Origin: Gemmatimonadota bacterium
GTDB taxonomy: Bacteria; Gemmatimonadota; Gemmatimonadetes; Gemmatimonadales; Gemmatimonadaceae
Assembly: GCA_014192065.1 (NCBI GenBank)
Contig: BJHH01000004.1
Coordinates: 62,001-126,000, forward strand
Length of the DNA: 64,000 bases
Direction: 5' to 3'
Part shown: one piece after another, positions 39,608-49,169 of the stretch
Layout: each line of letters opens with the position of its first letter
How positions within the stretch are numbered: the stretch's first letter is position 1
Notes under the pieces: model-generated
Told to the model about the DNA's origin: nothing
The model's database searches: none
Seen by the model: only the letters and a program-made list of their open reading frames with translations
Program-made: the position numbers and the translations under genes

Positions 39608-41562
39608 CACGCCTCTTGGCCGTTGACGCGCTCTGGTTCGGCCTGATCGTGAGCGTCGTCGGCGGCATCGTTGCGCCAGTTATGATCGCGCGCGGCAAAC
39701 GGCTCGGTCAGTGGGTCACGATCGCGCAGGCCGCGGTGTACGCGAACTTCGCCGTCGTGACCGTGGCCACGCTAGCCATGATGTGGGCGCTCGCGCGCCA
39801 CGACTTCTCTATCTCCTACGTCGCCCAGGTGGGCAGCCGCGCGACGCCACTGTTCTACACGATCATCTCGCTCTGGGGTGCGCTCGAGGGGTCGATTCTC
39901 TTCTGGGCCTGGGTGCTTGCCCTGTACAGCGCCGCTGTCGTCTACACAAACCGCAACCGGCCTGGCTTGCTCGTGCCGTATGCGTCGGCCGTGTTGCTCC
40001 TGATCGCGCTCTTCTTCCACATCCTGCTCGTCGGACCGGCGAATCCGCTGCACCTTGTGTCGCCCATTCCGCTCGACGGCCCAGGGCCGAATCCGCTCCT
40101 GCAGAATCACATCCTGATGGCGGTGCATCCGCCGCTGCTCTACCTCGGCTACGTGGGCATGTCGGTGCCGTTCGCCTTTGCGGCTGGCGCCATGCTCGCC
40201 GGTGAAGTCGCGAGCGACGACTGGATCCGGCTCACCCGGCGCTGGACGATGCTGGCGTGGGCCCTGCTGACGGCGGCGGTCATCGCCGGGATGTGGTGGT
40301 CGTATGAAGTCCTCGGGTGGGGCGGCTACTGGGCGTGGGATCCGGTCGAGAACGCTTCGTTTATTCCCTGGCTCACGGCGACGGCGTTCCTCCATTCGGT
40401 GATCGTGCAGGAGCGGCGGCAGATGCTGAAGCTCTGGAACGTGAACCTCGTGGTCGGCACGTTCGTGCTGACTCTCCTCGGCACCTTCCTCACCCGCAGT
40501 GGCATCATCTCGTCGGTGCACGCGTTCACGCAGGGTACCATTGGGTTCTACTTTCTCGCGTTTATCGCGGTTGTGCTCATTGGTTCACTCGTCATGGTGG
40601 CGGGCAACTCCGAGAAATTCCGCTCGCAGGGCCAGCTCGACGCCGCGCTCTCGCGCGAGACGGTATTTCTGCTGAACAACCTGCTCCTCACGGTGCTCTG
40701 CTTCACGGTACTGATCGGGACGCTCTTCCCGCTCATCGCTGAGGCGGTGCGGGGCGTGAAGGTCAGCGTGGGCGAGCCCTTCTTCAACCGGATGACGTTG
40801 CCGGTGATGGTCTCGCTCCTCTTCCTGATGGGCATCGGGCCGGCGCTGCCGTGGAAGCACGGCAACATGAACGACCTGAAGAAGAAAATGATTCCGGGTG
40901 CCATCGTCGCCGTGCTCCTCGCGAGCATCGTGATCGCGTTCGGTTCGCGCAGCCTGTATGCCGTGCTCGCCTTCGCCTTCGCCGGCTTCGCGGCCACGAT
41001 GAACGTGCAGGAGTTCGTGATTGGGGCCCGGGCCCGTCAATCGGCTCACCGTGAGTCGTTCGGTACGGCGCTCGTGCGCCTCGTCAAAGGCAACCGGCGG
41101 CGCTACGGCGGCTACGTCGCGCACATCGGAATCATCGTGTCGGCGTTTGGTATCGCGGCGAGTTCCGCCTTCCGGAGCGAGGGTGAGGCCACGCTCAAGC
41201 CCGGCGAGACGCTCACGGTTGGGACTGTGACCGCGCGTCTCAAAGAGGTCTGGGGTAGGGAAGAACCGCAGCGTTCCGTGATCGGTGCCACCGTCGAGCT
41301 CGTACGCGATGGAACGGTCTACGCGACCCTCAGCCCACGGATGAATTTCTACCCCACGTCGCAGACGCCGATTCCCACCCCCGACGTGCGCAGTACGCCG
41401 TTTGGCGACACGTACATGAACCTGATGGCGTTCCAGCCGGACGGCTCGAACGCGACGGTCAAGGTGATTCTCGAACCGCTCGTTCCCTGGATCTGGATCG
41501 GCGGCGGCATCATCTGCCTTGGCGCGCTGCTATCGGCGTGGCCAATGAAAAGGGTCGCATGA
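39604..41562 (+). CDS. ccmF: haem lyase CcmF
   Basis: The protein has 652 aa, the usual length, from a GTG start overlapping ccmE. It has many membrane helices and the WWD signature WGGYWAWDPVENASFIPWL, plus HPPLLYLGYVG and FLTRSGIISSVHAF with conserved histidines. CcmF attaches haem to the CXXCH motifs of apocytochromes. Substrates in this window are ActA and ActE. The stop overlaps ccmG. Confidence 0.95.
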   Translation: MTRLLAVDALWFGLIVSVVGGIVAPVMIARGKRLGQWVTIAQAAVYANFAVVTVATLAMMWALARHDFSISYVAQVGSRATPLFYTIISLWGALEGSILFWAWVLALYSAAVVYTNRNRPGLLVPYASAVLLLIALFFHILLVGPANPLHLVSPIPLDGPGPNPLLQNHILMAVHPPLLYLGYVGMSVPFAFAAGAMLAGEVASDDWIRLTRRWTMLAWALLTAAVIAGMWWSYEVLGWGGYWAWDPVENASFIPWLTATAFLHSVIVQERRQMLKLWNVNLVVGTFVLTLLGTFLTRSGIISSVHAFTQGTIGFYFLAFIAVVLIGSLVMVAGNSEKFRSQGQLDAALSRETVFLLNNLLLTVLCFTVLIGTLFPLIAEAVRGVKVSVGEPFFNRMTLPVMVSLLFLMGIGPALPWKHGNMNDLKKKMIPGAIVAVLLASIVIAFGSRSLYAVLAFAFAGFAATMNVQEFVIGARARQSAHRESFGTALVRLVKGNRRRYGGYVAHIGIIVSAFGIAASSAFRSEGEATLKPGETLTVGTVTARLKEVWGREEPQRSVIGATVELVRDGTVYATLSPRMNFYPTSQTPIPTPDVRSTPFGDTYMNLMAFQPDGSNATVKVILEPLVPWIWIGGGIICLGALLSAWPMKRVA

Positions 41563-42152
41563 ACTGGCGGCGTGCGGCGTGGGCGTCACTGGCCGCCGCT
41601 CCCGTCGTCACCCTCCTCGCCTGGGGCATGACGCGTGACCCGAACGAGATTCATTCGCCCCTGCCAGGGCGTGAGGCGCCGGCGTTCGCTCTCAGGGTGT
41701 TCGCGCCCGGCGAGCCGCCCTTGGCGCGTACGGTTGGTGACACGCTCACGCTGGGGAGGATGCGCGGGAAGATCGTGGTGCTCAACTTCTGGGCGTCGTG
41801 GTGCCTCGAATGCCGCGTCGAACACCGCGACCTCTCGACCGTGGCTCGGCAGATGACCGACAAGCCCGTGCAGTTCATCGGCGTGCTCTACAACGACGTC
41901 GCGTCTGCCGGGCTGGACTGGATCCAAGGGATGAGCGGTCAGGCCTATCCCGGTGTGCTCGACCCGGGTGCGCGGACGGCGATCGACTACGGCCTCTACG
42001 GAGTGCCTGAGACGTTCGTCATCGATGGGAAGGGGCGCGTCGCCTATAAGCATACGGGGGCGATCCCTGCGGAGCTGCTGACGCTCAAGATCGACTCGCT
42101 GATTGCTGCCGGCAGCGCCGCACCAGCGTTGACTGGCCCCGTGGTGCCATGA
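41559..42152 (+). CDS. ccmG: thioredoxin-like thiol:disulfide protein CcmG/DsbE
   Basis: The protein has about 197 aa from ATG 41559. An N-terminal helix anchors a periplasmic thioredoxin domain with the redox pair in FWASWCLECRVEHRDL (CxxC as Cys-Leu-Glu-Cys) and the cis-Pro segment YGVPETFVID. It keeps apocytochrome c cysteines reduced for haem attachment. It overlaps ccmF and ccmH by four bases each. Confidence 0.92.
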   Translation: MNWRRAAWASLAAAPVVTLLAWGMTRDPNEIHSPLPGREAPAFALRVFAPGEPPLARTVGDTLTLGRMRGKIVVLNFWASWCLECRVEHRDLSTVARQMTDKPVQFIGVLYNDVASAGLDWIQGMSGQAYPGVLDPGARTAIDYGLYGVPETFVIDGKGRVAYKHTGAIPAELLTLKIDSLIAAGSAAPALTGPVVP

Positions 42153-42628
42153 CCAGCCGTGTCCTCGGCGTTGTCCTCGGTGCGGCAGTCATCGCACTCG
42201 TGCCAACACCCCGATTGACGGCGCAGGGGGCGAACCTACCACCAGTCATCCAGCCGAGGAACGCCGCCGACTCGCTGCTCGAATCGCGCACGACGGAACT
42301 CGCGCGCGAGTTGCGTTGTCCGGTCTGCCAAGGCCTCTCGATCCAGGACTCGCCGTCGGAGTTGTCGCAGCAGATGCGGGCGCTCGTCAAGGAACAGATT
42401 GTTTCCGGTAAATCCGATGAGGACGTGCTCGCCTACTTCGTATCGAAGTACGGCGAGTGGATCCTGCTGGCGCCCGAGGCTCGCGGGTTCAACCTCGTGG
42501 CCTACCTGCTGCCGCCGTTACTGCTGGTGGCCGGTGCCGTCGGCGTCGGGATGCTGGTGAAATCCTGGACGCGCCAACCTCAGGTCGTCTCCGCCTCCAG
42601 TGGCGCCGAGGCGCCGCCGGAGGACTGA
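42149..42628 (+). CDS. ccmH: cytochrome c maturation protein CcmH
   Basis: The protein has 159 aa. It has a signal peptide, the redox motif LRCPVCQGLSIQDSPSE, a conserved YGEWILLAP segment, then a C-terminal membrane helix. This is the short, single-domain CcmH; no ccmI follows. It reduces or presents apocytochromes together with CcmF and CcmG. It ends the eight-gene ccmA-H run. Confidence 0.92.
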   Translation: MTSRVLGVVLGAAVIALVPTPRLTAQGANLPPVIQPRNAADSLLESRTTELARELRCPVCQGLSIQDSPSELSQQMRALVKEQIVSGKSDEDVLAYFVSKYGEWILLAPEARGFNLVAYLLPPLLLVAGAVGVGMLVKSWTRQPQVVSASSGAEAPPED

Positions 42629-42676
42629 GGCGGCGCGCGACGCGGTCAACGCTCCCTCCTACTCTCCACTTCCCAG

Positions 42677-43141
42677 ATGTCGATACTACTCATCGGCGAT
42701 CCCGCCCCAGATTTTACGCTCAACGCGACGCATGGCACGACCATCTCCCTTTCCGCGTATCGGGGCTCCAAAAACGTCCTTATTGCCTTCTTCCCGCTCG
42801 CGTTCACGTCCACCTGCACGGCGGAAATGTGTGCGTTTACGGAAGAGTTCGCGAAGTTCGAATCGCACGACGTGGCCGTGATTCCTATCAGCGTGGACTC
42901 CGTGCCCACCCTGAAGGAGTACAAGGCCAAGCACGCGATTGCGATGGAAATGGCGAGTGACTTCAGGCGCGAGGCCTCGCGCGCGTTCGGCGTGCTCAAC
43001 GAGGAGAAGTTCTATTCGAACCGATCGTATTTCTTGGTCGACAAGGCCGGCGTGCTGCGGTGGGCGCACGTCGAGACGGTAAACGGTGAGCGTCGCGGGA
43101 ATGGCGAGCTGTTGGCGGCGATTGCCGCGCTAACACGATAG
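42677..43141 (+). CDS. peroxiredoxin, AhpC/TSA (BCP-like) family
   Basis: The protein has 154 aa. The peroxidatic cysteine is Cys47 in [13 protein letters not shown], and Cys52 five residues later is in the resolving position of BCP-type enzymes. The Pro, Thr and Arg of the active site (P-x3-T-x2-C, and Arg in the [10 protein letters not shown] region) appear present. It reduces peroxides in the cytoplasm, with no signal peptide. It sits 48 bp after ccmH in the same direction. Confidence 0.88.
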   Translation: MSILLIGDPAPDFTLNATHGTTISLSAYRGSKNVLIAFFPLAFTSTCTAEMCAFTEEFAKFESHDVAVIPISVDSVPTLKEYKAKHAIAMEMASDFRREASRAFGVLNEEKFYSNRSYFLVDKAGVLRWAHVETVNGERRGNGELLAAIAALTR

Positions 43142-43264
43142 CAGGTGCCCTTCCGCGCGTTGCCGCTGGCCAACCTGGATGAGCTTGTCGCGTCTCACGG
43201 TCGCCCGTACCTTCACCCGCGATCCCTCGCAGTCGCCGGTGTAGCCGAATTCGATCACCCGATC

Positions 43265-44839
43265 ATGACCTTGAGCAGTCCCCCAGCCGCCAGCCAAGCC
43301 ACGAGCCGCCCGTCGACGCGTATGCTCGAGGCGTTGCACGGCATCATCGCTGAGCTCGCGGCCGGCCATGCGCTCGAGACGTCGCTTGCCTCGACGCTCG
43401 ATGCATTGCGCATCGTACTCGGCGCCAACGAAGCTGGCATCTGGCTTGGCGCGTCGAGCGCTATGGTGCGCGCGTGGGGGGCTGGGCCGGCACAGATCTC
43501 TGCCGCCGAGCTATGCGCAATCATGGCCGGCGAAACGACCAAGCCATCAGGCCTAGTTGCGGCGCCGATTGGGTCGGCCGACAGGCGGGTCGGCGTCCTG
43601 GCCGTCACGGTGATGCGTCCGTTGGAGCCGGAAGAAGTACTGCTGGTGACCGCGGTGTCGCATCTCATCGGACCAGCGCTTTTGCACGCAGAGAGGAGCC
43701 GGCGACTGGAGGTCGAAGTCGAGGTTCGCACAGCCGAAATCGATCGCGAACATCGTTTTACCGACACGATTATTGACTCGCTGCCGGTCGGCCTCTACGT
43801 GATCGACCGCGACTACCGGATTCAGGCGTGGAACCGCAAGCGTGAGACCGGGATGGAGGGCGTGTCGCGCGAGGAGGCCCTCGGGCGGACGATCTTCGAG
43901 ATTCTGCACCGCCAGCCGGCCGACATGCTTCGGCGGGAGTTTGACGAGGTCTTCACCCTCGGTCGGATCCAAGAATACCATACGCAATCGGTTGCCACTG
44001 GCGAACTGCGCACCTATCGGATCACGAAGGCGCCGATGCGACTCGGCGGTTCTGACGTGACGCACGTCATCACGATCGGCGAGGACGTGACCGAGTGGAA
44101 GGAGGCGCAGACGCGTTTCGCGCATGCCGAGAAGCTCGCGGCGATCGGCCAGCTCGCCGCCGGCGTGATGCACGAAATTAACAATCCGCTCGCAACGATC
44201 GCAGCGATCGCCGAGAGCCTGGAATTCAAACTGAGCGACGCACAGAAGGCGGGTGCCGTGATCTCATCTGATGTGCACGAGTACCTGCACATCATCGACA
44301 ACGAAGTGGCGCGCTGCAAGCAGATCGTCGACGGGCTCTTGGACTTCAGTCGTCCCAAGCAACAGCTGCGGGAACGGGTCGACCTGAACGAGGTGGTGGA
44401 CCGCACATTGCAGTTGCTCGAGCATCACGTGCGTTTTAAGCGACTGACGGTCACCTGTGAACTCGCACCCAATCTGCGCAAGGTGCCGAAAGCGAGCGGT
44501 GAGCAACTGGTGCAGGTGTTCATGGCGCTGTTGCTCAACGCCATGGATGCCATGGCGGATCGTCGCGGCGCCATCACGATTCGGACGCGCCCGGGACCCA
44601 GCGCGTCAGAGGGCGTCATCGCCGAGGTGATTGACCGGGGCCACGGTATCCCGCAAACCGAACTGAGTAAGATCTTCGAGCCGTTCTACACGACGAAGGA
44701 TCCGGGCAAGGGTACGGGACTTGGGCTGTCGATCTGCTACGGCATCATCCAGGAGCACGGCGGTCGGATCGAAGTCGAAAGCGTCGTGGGACAGGGCACC
44801 ACGTTCCGCGCACTTCTGCCTGCCGTCGAGGCTGCGTGA
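43265..44839 (+). CDS. GAF-PAS sensor histidine kinase
   Basis: The protein has about 524 aa from ATG 43265; GTG 43145 in frame would add 40 residues of unclear character. Order of domains: a GAF-like region (about 20-145), a PAS domain (about 160-285: IIDSLPVGLYVIDRDYRI ... VITIGEDVTEWKEAQ), a HisKA domain with the phosphorylated His303 in GVMHEINNPLATI, and an HATPase with NAMDAM, DRGHGIP and GKGTGLGLSI. No membrane helices are seen, so it is a cytoplasmic NtrB-like sensor. The response regulator 46 bp downstream may be shared with the second kinase. Confidence 0.88.
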   Translation: MTLSSPPAASQATSRPSTRMLEALHGIIAELAAGHALETSLASTLDALRIVLGANEAGIWLGASSAMVRAWGAGPAQISAAELCAIMAGETTKPSGLVAAPIGSADRRVGVLAVTVMRPLEPEEVLLVTAVSHLIGPALLHAERSRRLEVEVEVRTAEIDREHRFTDTIIDSLPVGLYVIDRDYRIQAWNRKRETGMEGVSREEALGRTIFEILHRQPADMLRREFDEVFTLGRIQEYHTQSVATGELRTYRITKAPMRLGGSDVTHVITIGEDVTEWKEAQTRFAHAEKLAAIGQLAAGVMHEINNPLATIAAIAESLEFKLSDAQKAGAVISSDVHEYLHIIDNEVARCKQIVDGLLDFSRPKQQLRERVDLNEVVDRTLQLLEHHVRFKRLTVTCELAPNLRKVPKASGEQLVQVFMALLLNAMDAMADRRGAITIRTRPGPSASEGVIAEVIDRGHGIPQTELSKIFEPFYTTKDPGKGTGLGLSICYGIIQEHGGRIEVESVVGQGTTFRALLPAVEAA

Positions 44840-44885
44840 CGCACCCGCGCGATCCAGTCAAGCGCCCGGGAGGCGCGTCGGCCGA

Positions 44886-45557
44886 ATGAAGATCCTAGTG
44901 ATCGAGGACGACCCGACCGTCGGGAAGTTCGTCAAGCGCGGGCTCGAGGAGCAGCGCTACTCGGTCGATCTCGTGACGGATGGCGAGGAAGGCGAGCGGC
45001 TCGCGTTGACGCAGCCGTACGACCTGATCCTGCTTGACCTGCGGCTCCCGCGTCGGTCCGGAATCGACGTTCTGCGCAACCTCCGGGCCCGCGGGTTTGA
45101 GAAACCGGTGCTCGTGCTGACTGCACAGGACGCGGTAGATGCGAAGGTCGAAACGCTCCGTGCCGGAGCCGACGATTACGTCACCAAGCCATTCGCGTTC
45201 GAGGAATTGCTCGCGCGCGTCGAGGCCATCGCGAGGCGTCCGCGCGCGATCGCCTCCCCCGTGCTCAAGATCGCCGACCTCGAGCTCAATATCGATTCCC
45301 ACGAAGTCTCACGTGCCGGGCACGCGATCGAGCTGACACCAAAAGAATTTCTCGTGCTGGAGTATCTGATGCGCCACGCCGGAAAGGTGATGAGCCGGAC
45401 GCTCATCACCGAGTATGCCTGGGGGTATCACTTCGACTCGGGCACGAACGTCGTCGACGTGGTCATCAACCATCTCCGCAAGAAGGTGGACGGTGCCGGC
45501 ATCAAGAAGAAGCTGATCGCGACAGTCCGCGGCGTCGGCTACGTGATCAAGGCGTAG
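44886..45557 (+). CDS. OmpR/PhoB-family response regulator
   Basis: The protein has about 223 aa from ATG 44886. The receiver domain has Asp10-Asp11 (VIEDDP), phospho-acceptor Asp51 (LLDLRLPR) and Lys101 (VTKPF). The C-terminal winged helix begins near residue 128 (LKIADLELN) and includes the DNA-recognition region RTLITEYAWG through VVINHLRKKVD. It is 10 bp ahead of a membrane histidine kinase, its likely cognate partner. A PmrA/QseB-like box lies just after that kinase gene. Confidence 0.93.
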   Translation: MKILVIEDDPTVGKFVKRGLEEQRYSVDLVTDGEEGERLALTQPYDLILLDLRLPRRSGIDVLRNLRARGFEKPVLVLTAQDAVDAKVETLRAGADDYVTKPFAFEELLARVEAIARRPRAIASPVLKIADLELNIDSHEVSRAGHAIELTPKEFLVLEYLMRHAGKVMSRTLITEYAWGYHFDSGTNVVDVVINHLRKKVDGAGIKKKLIATVRGVGYVIKA

Positions 45558-45567
45558 GCGAGCCCCC

Positions 45568-47067
45568 GTGGCGTCAGTTCGTTCACGCATCACCGCCGCA
45601 TACGGCGTTGCGATGGTTGCCGCGATGGCCGCCTTCGCGATCACCATCGGCTATCAGCGGCGCATTTCCGTGCGTCAGCGGCTCACCGACGAGGCGGCGA
45701 GCACCGCGTCACTCGTCGCCAGCATCATTGAGCGGCAGGGGTTTCGCGGCCTTGCCGTGGACACGGCGGCGGGACCCAAGCCCGTGCTCTCCGTAACTGT
45801 CACATCGCTCCTCGACGCGTTGCCCGACGAATACCTGATCGTTGGCGACTCCAACCAGGTCGTGTACTGGTCGAAGTACGTACGCCAGTTTGACGAGCAG
45901 GAGCGGAATGCGTCGCTGTTGCCGAGCGTCCGTGCCGCAGCCGCGAAGGACCGCGACGCCCTGACGACGGCCGCATTCGCGATTCAGGAGTCTGGCGTGG
46001 CGCACGAGGTCACGCTGAGCACGGACCACGTGCTGCTCGTCGCGACGCTCCGTGCGCTGCCGTTGGCCGGCGGCGTGCGCCGCGTGGTGGCCGGCGTGTC
46101 GATGCGGCGGCTCGCCGACGTGAACTCCGAACTCACCGGTCTGACGGTCATCGTGGCGCCCGTGCTGGTGCTCATGGCGATGGGCGTCGCCTGGACGCTC
46201 GCTGGACGTGTCCTCGAGCCGATCGATCAGATGGTGGACGACGTTGAGGCCATCACCGACGGGCGCTCGCTCCACCGCCGCATCGTGCTGGGGTCCGAGT
46301 CACGGGACGAACTCGGCCGACTTGGACAGACTGTCAACGAGATGGTCGCGCGCCTTGAAAAGTCGTTCGTATCGCTTCGACGGTTCACCGCCGATGCCAG
46401 CCATGAGCTGCGCACGCCGCTGGCGGTGATTCGCGTCGATGTCGAGCGCGCGATGACGACTCCGCAGAATTCGCTCGAACAGGCCGTCGCCCTCGAAGAG
46501 GCGCTCCAGCAGGTGTCGCGCATGACCGGACTGGTTGAGTCGCTGTTGACGCTCGCCCGCGCCGACGAAGGGCGGTTCAACCTGATGCGTGAGCCAGTGC
46601 CACTGGAACCCCTGATGCGCGAAGTCGCCGAGACCGCGACCATCCTTGGCGAAGAGCCCGGCATTGCCGTGACCACACTGCTCCTTCAGTCAGTGGCGGT
46701 CAACGGAGACGCCGAGCGGCTTCGGCAGCTGTTCCTGAATCTCGCGACCAATGCCATCAAGTACACGCAGCGCGGTGGGGCGGTGGACATTTCCCTCGAG
46801 ACGCGGCACGACGAGGCGATTATCACAGTAAAGGACAACGGCATCGGCATCGCCGCAGCCGACCTGCCGTTCGTGTTCGATCGCTTTTGGCGCGTTGACC
46901 GCGCCCGGTCGCGCTCGGAGGGCAGCGGCGTGGGTCTCGGTCTCGCCATCAGTCAGTGGATCACGCATGCCCACGAAGGCCGGATTGACGTGACCTCGCG
47001 CCTCGGACGCGGCACCACCTTCACGGTCGTGCTTCCCGCTCACCGCCCAGAGGGAACGAACAGCTAA
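45568..47067 (+). CDS. membrane sensor histidine kinase
   Basis: The protein has 499 aa from a GTG start. Two membrane helices (about 10-30 and 190-212) flank a periplasmic sensor region and are followed by a HAMP linker. HisKA has the phospho-His279 in ASHELRTPLAVIR. The ATPase domain shows NLATNAIKYT (N box), KDNGIGI (G1), FDRFWR (F box) and GSGVGLGLAI (G2). It is the typical partner of the OmpR-like regulator 10 bp upstream. The signal sensed is not evident. Confidence 0.93.
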   Translation: MASVRSRITAAYGVAMVAAMAAFAITIGYQRRISVRQRLTDEAASTASLVASIIERQGFRGLAVDTAAGPKPVLSVTVTSLLDALPDEYLIVGDSNQVVYWSKYVRQFDEQERNASLLPSVRAAAAKDRDALTTAAFAIQESGVAHEVTLSTDHVLLVATLRALPLAGGVRRVVAGVSMRRLADVNSELTGLTVIVAPVLVLMAMGVAWTLAGRVLEPIDQMVDDVEAITDGRSLHRRIVLGSESRDELGRLGQTVNEMVARLEKSFVSLRRFTADASHELRTPLAVIRVDVERAMTTPQNSLEQAVALEEALQQVSRMTGLVESLLTLARADEGRFNLMREPVPLEPLMREVAETATILGEEPGIAVTTLLLQSVAVNGDAERLRQLFLNLATNAIKYTQRGGAVDISLETRHDEAIITVKDNGIGIAAADLPFVFDRFWRVDRARSRSEGSGVGLGLAISQWITHAHEGRIDVTSRLGRGTTFTVVLPAHRPEGTNS

Positions 47068-47073
47068 CTCGGA

Positions 47074-47090
47074 CTTAAGCAATTCTTAAT
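47074..47090 (+). promoter_or_regulatory. PmrA/QseB-like response-regulator box
   Basis: CTTAAG-CAATT-CTTAAT is a direct hexamer repeat with 11-bp period and fits the known PmrA-type pattern YTTAAK-N5-YTTAAK. It lies between the sensor kinase stop and the tonB start, about 90 bp before tonB. Confidence 0.6.
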
Positions 47091-47179
47091 CTTTCATCCA
47101 TTACCACGTCAGGTGGCCAGCGGTACCTTCTGGTGTCCATTGAGGTGGCTTGGCGTTCAAACTGCGCACGAGGTGCCAC

Positions 47180-47863
47180 TTGTTTAACAACCTGCTTGAG
47201 TCGAAGCCGCAGAAGCAGCGCTCGACGTCCAGTACAGTGATTAGCCTCGTATTGCATACGGCGCTCATCGCTTTGGCCGTCAAGGCTACGCTGCAAGCGA
47301 CGCAGGAAAAGGAAAAGGTCGAAGAGAAGGTGAGTTTCGTCGATGTGAAGAAGGACGAGCCGCCTCCGCCGAAGCCTCCGCCGCAGGAGGCCCCGCCTCC
47401 GCCGCAGAGTTTTCAGGTGCTCACCGCTCCGGTGAACATCCCCAATGTGCTGCCCGATATCGACCTCTCGGCGAAGCTCACGAACGAGAGCGACTTCACG
47501 GGCAAGGGCGTTCAGTCGGCCAAGGCGAACACGGGACCGGTGGCGAAGCCGGAAGGCGACCAGCCTTACTTCGAGTTCATGGTAGAAAAGCCCGTGACTG
47601 AAGCGTCGAACACGCAACGGCCGCGGTTTCCCGACATCCTCAAGTCCGCCGGCGTTGAGGGCGAGGTGCTCGCCCAGTTTGTCGTCGACACTACGGGGCA
47701 TGTCGAGATCAACTCGTTCAAGGTTCTCAAGACTTCGCACGAACTGTTCGCGGCGTCGGTGCGTTCGGCGCTACCCGGCATGCGTTTCATCCCGGCCGAA
47801 GTGGGCCAGAAGCGCGTCCGTCAGCTGGTGCAGCAACCGTTCGTATTCGCCATCGCGAAGTAA
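47180..47863 (+). CDS. tonB: TonB-family energy transducer
   Basis: The protein has about 227 aa. TTG 47180 is chosen because GAGGTG lies just ahead of it and the resulting N-terminus (FNNLLESKPQKQRS) precedes a single membrane helix (VISLVLHTALIALAVKA). A proline-rich linker (DEPPPPKPPPQEAPPPP) spans the periplasm. The C-terminal TonB domain is RFPDILKSAGVEGEVLAQFVVDTTGHV ... LPGMRFIPAEVG. It couples ExbBD to outer-membrane receptors and opens the cluster tonB-exbB-exbD-exbD. Confidence 0.88.
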   Translation: MFNNLLESKPQKQRSTSSTVISLVLHTALIALAVKATLQATQEKEKVEEKVSFVDVKKDEPPPPKPPPQEAPPPPQSFQVLTAPVNIPNVLPDIDLSAKLTNESDFTGKGVQSAKANTGPVAKPEGDQPYFEFMVEKPVTEASNTQRPRFPDILKSAGVEGEVLAQFVVDTTGHVEINSFKVLKTSHELFAASVRSALPGMRFIPAEVGQKRVRQLVQQPFVFAIAK

Positions 47864-47901
47864 TCGAACTCGCCTATCACGCCACAGGAGACAACTGAGT
47901 T

Positions 47902-48633
47902 ATGGAACTTTCGCTGATCGATCTCTACGGAACAATGGGTGGCTTCGCCAAGGGTGTCATCTACACCCTGGCCATTATGTCCATCTGGTCCCTCACGGTG
48001 ATGATCCAGAAGTGGTGGTACCTCCGGTCCGCGCAGGCCCAGACGCGCAAGTTTGCGCCTGAGTTCTCGCAGTTCCTCGAAGAGAGTAACCTCGAAGGAG
48101 CGATCGACCTCGCCTTGAGCTACAAGAAGTCCCACGTGGCGCGCGTACTAGGCAACGCCCTCTCAGACATCAAGCCGCTCATCGCCGACGGCTCGGTCAC
48201 AGTTGCTGATATCAACTCGGCTGAACGCGCAGTAGAGCGCGAGATGCTGATGACGATCGTGTTGATCAAGCGTGGCCTGGGTATTCTGGCCACGACGGGT
48301 TCAACGGCGCCATTCGTCGGGCTCCTTGGTACGACGATGGGTATCGTCAACGCCTTCACGGGCATGGCCACGTCTGGTGGCGGCGGACTGGGCGCGATCT
48401 CGGCTGGTATCGCCGAAGCGCTCATCACGACGGCCTTCGGTCTGATGGTCGCCATCCCGGCCGTGTGGATGTACAACTACTTCCAGACGAAGGTTGACAA
48501 TATCACGGCCGAAATGACGTACTCGTCGAAGGAAATGATCGATTATCTCATCAAGGGCGTCTCAGGCGAGTTCGGACGCAGCCGCTTTACCCGTGAGTTC
48601 AATACGAAAGCGCTGAACACGGCCAAGCTCTAG
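47902..48633 (+). CDS. exbB: ExbB/TolQ-family proton channel protein
   Basis: The protein has 243 aa with three membrane helices. The family core is FVGLLGTTMGIVNAFTGMATSGGGGLGAISAGIAEALITTAFGLMVAIPAV, matching MotA/TolQ/ExbB channels; the conserved Thr/Glu positions of the channel are present. It forms the proton-conducting motor with ExbD. It has a good ribosome site (CAGGAGA) ahead of the ATG. Confidence 0.93.
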   Translation: MELSLIDLYGTMGGFAKGVIYTLAIMSIWSLTVMIQKWWYLRSAQAQTRKFAPEFSQFLEESNLEGAIDLALSYKKSHVARVLGNALSDIKPLIADGSVTVADINSAERAVEREMLMTIVLIKRGLGILATTGSTAPFVGLLGTTMGIVNAFTGMATSGGGGLGAISAGIAEALITTAFGLMVAIPAVWMYNYFQTKVDNITAEMTYSSKEMIDYLIKGVSGEFGRSRFTREFNTKALNTAKL

Positions 48634-48668
48634 CCTCAGCGAATACCAACCTACGCAGAGGTATTCCG

Positions 48669-49169
48669 ATGGCGTTGAATCTCTCATCCGAAAGTATTAA
48701 ATCGGAGCCGAACGTCACGCCGATGATCGACGTGATGCTCGTGCTGCTGATCATCTTCATGATTATCATCCCGGCGCTCATGGCGGGTTTTAACGCCGTG
48801 CCGCCGTCTGGGCAGAACCTCAAGGTGCATCCAAACGAGGACGAGGACATCATCTTCGGTATCGATGCCGACGGGAAGTTCTATCTCGACAAGAAGCCCT
48901 TTTCGGATGACCAGATTGCCACGGCCATCCGGGCGAAGTACGATGTGCGCACGGTCGACAAGATCATGTACATCAAGGCCGACAAGGGTCTGAAGTACGA
49001 CCGGGTGATGGAAGCGATGGATATTGCCTCCAATCAGGGCGTGCGCGTTGCGGCGCTCATCACCGATCAGACGCCAGGTACAACGTCACTGCTCGAGGCC
49101 GACAATGCTGGGCAGGATCTCGGCATCAAGGGCGGTACCGCAGAAAAGAAGGGAGGAGCCCCCGAATGA
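48669..49169 (+). CDS. exbD: ExbD/TolR-family biopolymer transporter, first copy
   Basis: The protein has 166 aa. The N-terminus SEPNVTPMIDVMLVLLIIFMI carries the essential membrane Asp of ExbD within a single helix, followed by a periplasmic domain (DGKFYLDKKPFSDDQ). It works with ExbB as the PMF-driven stator. Its stop overlaps the start of the second exbD by four bases. Confidence 0.93.
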   Translation: MALNLSSESIKSEPNVTPMIDVMLVLLIIFMIIIPALMAGFNAVPPSGQNLKVHPNEDEDIIFGIDADGKFYLDKKPFSDDQIATAIRAKYDVRTVDKIMYIKADKGLKYDRVMEAMDIASNQGVRVAALITDQTPGTTSLLEADNAGQDLGIKGGTAEKKGGAPE

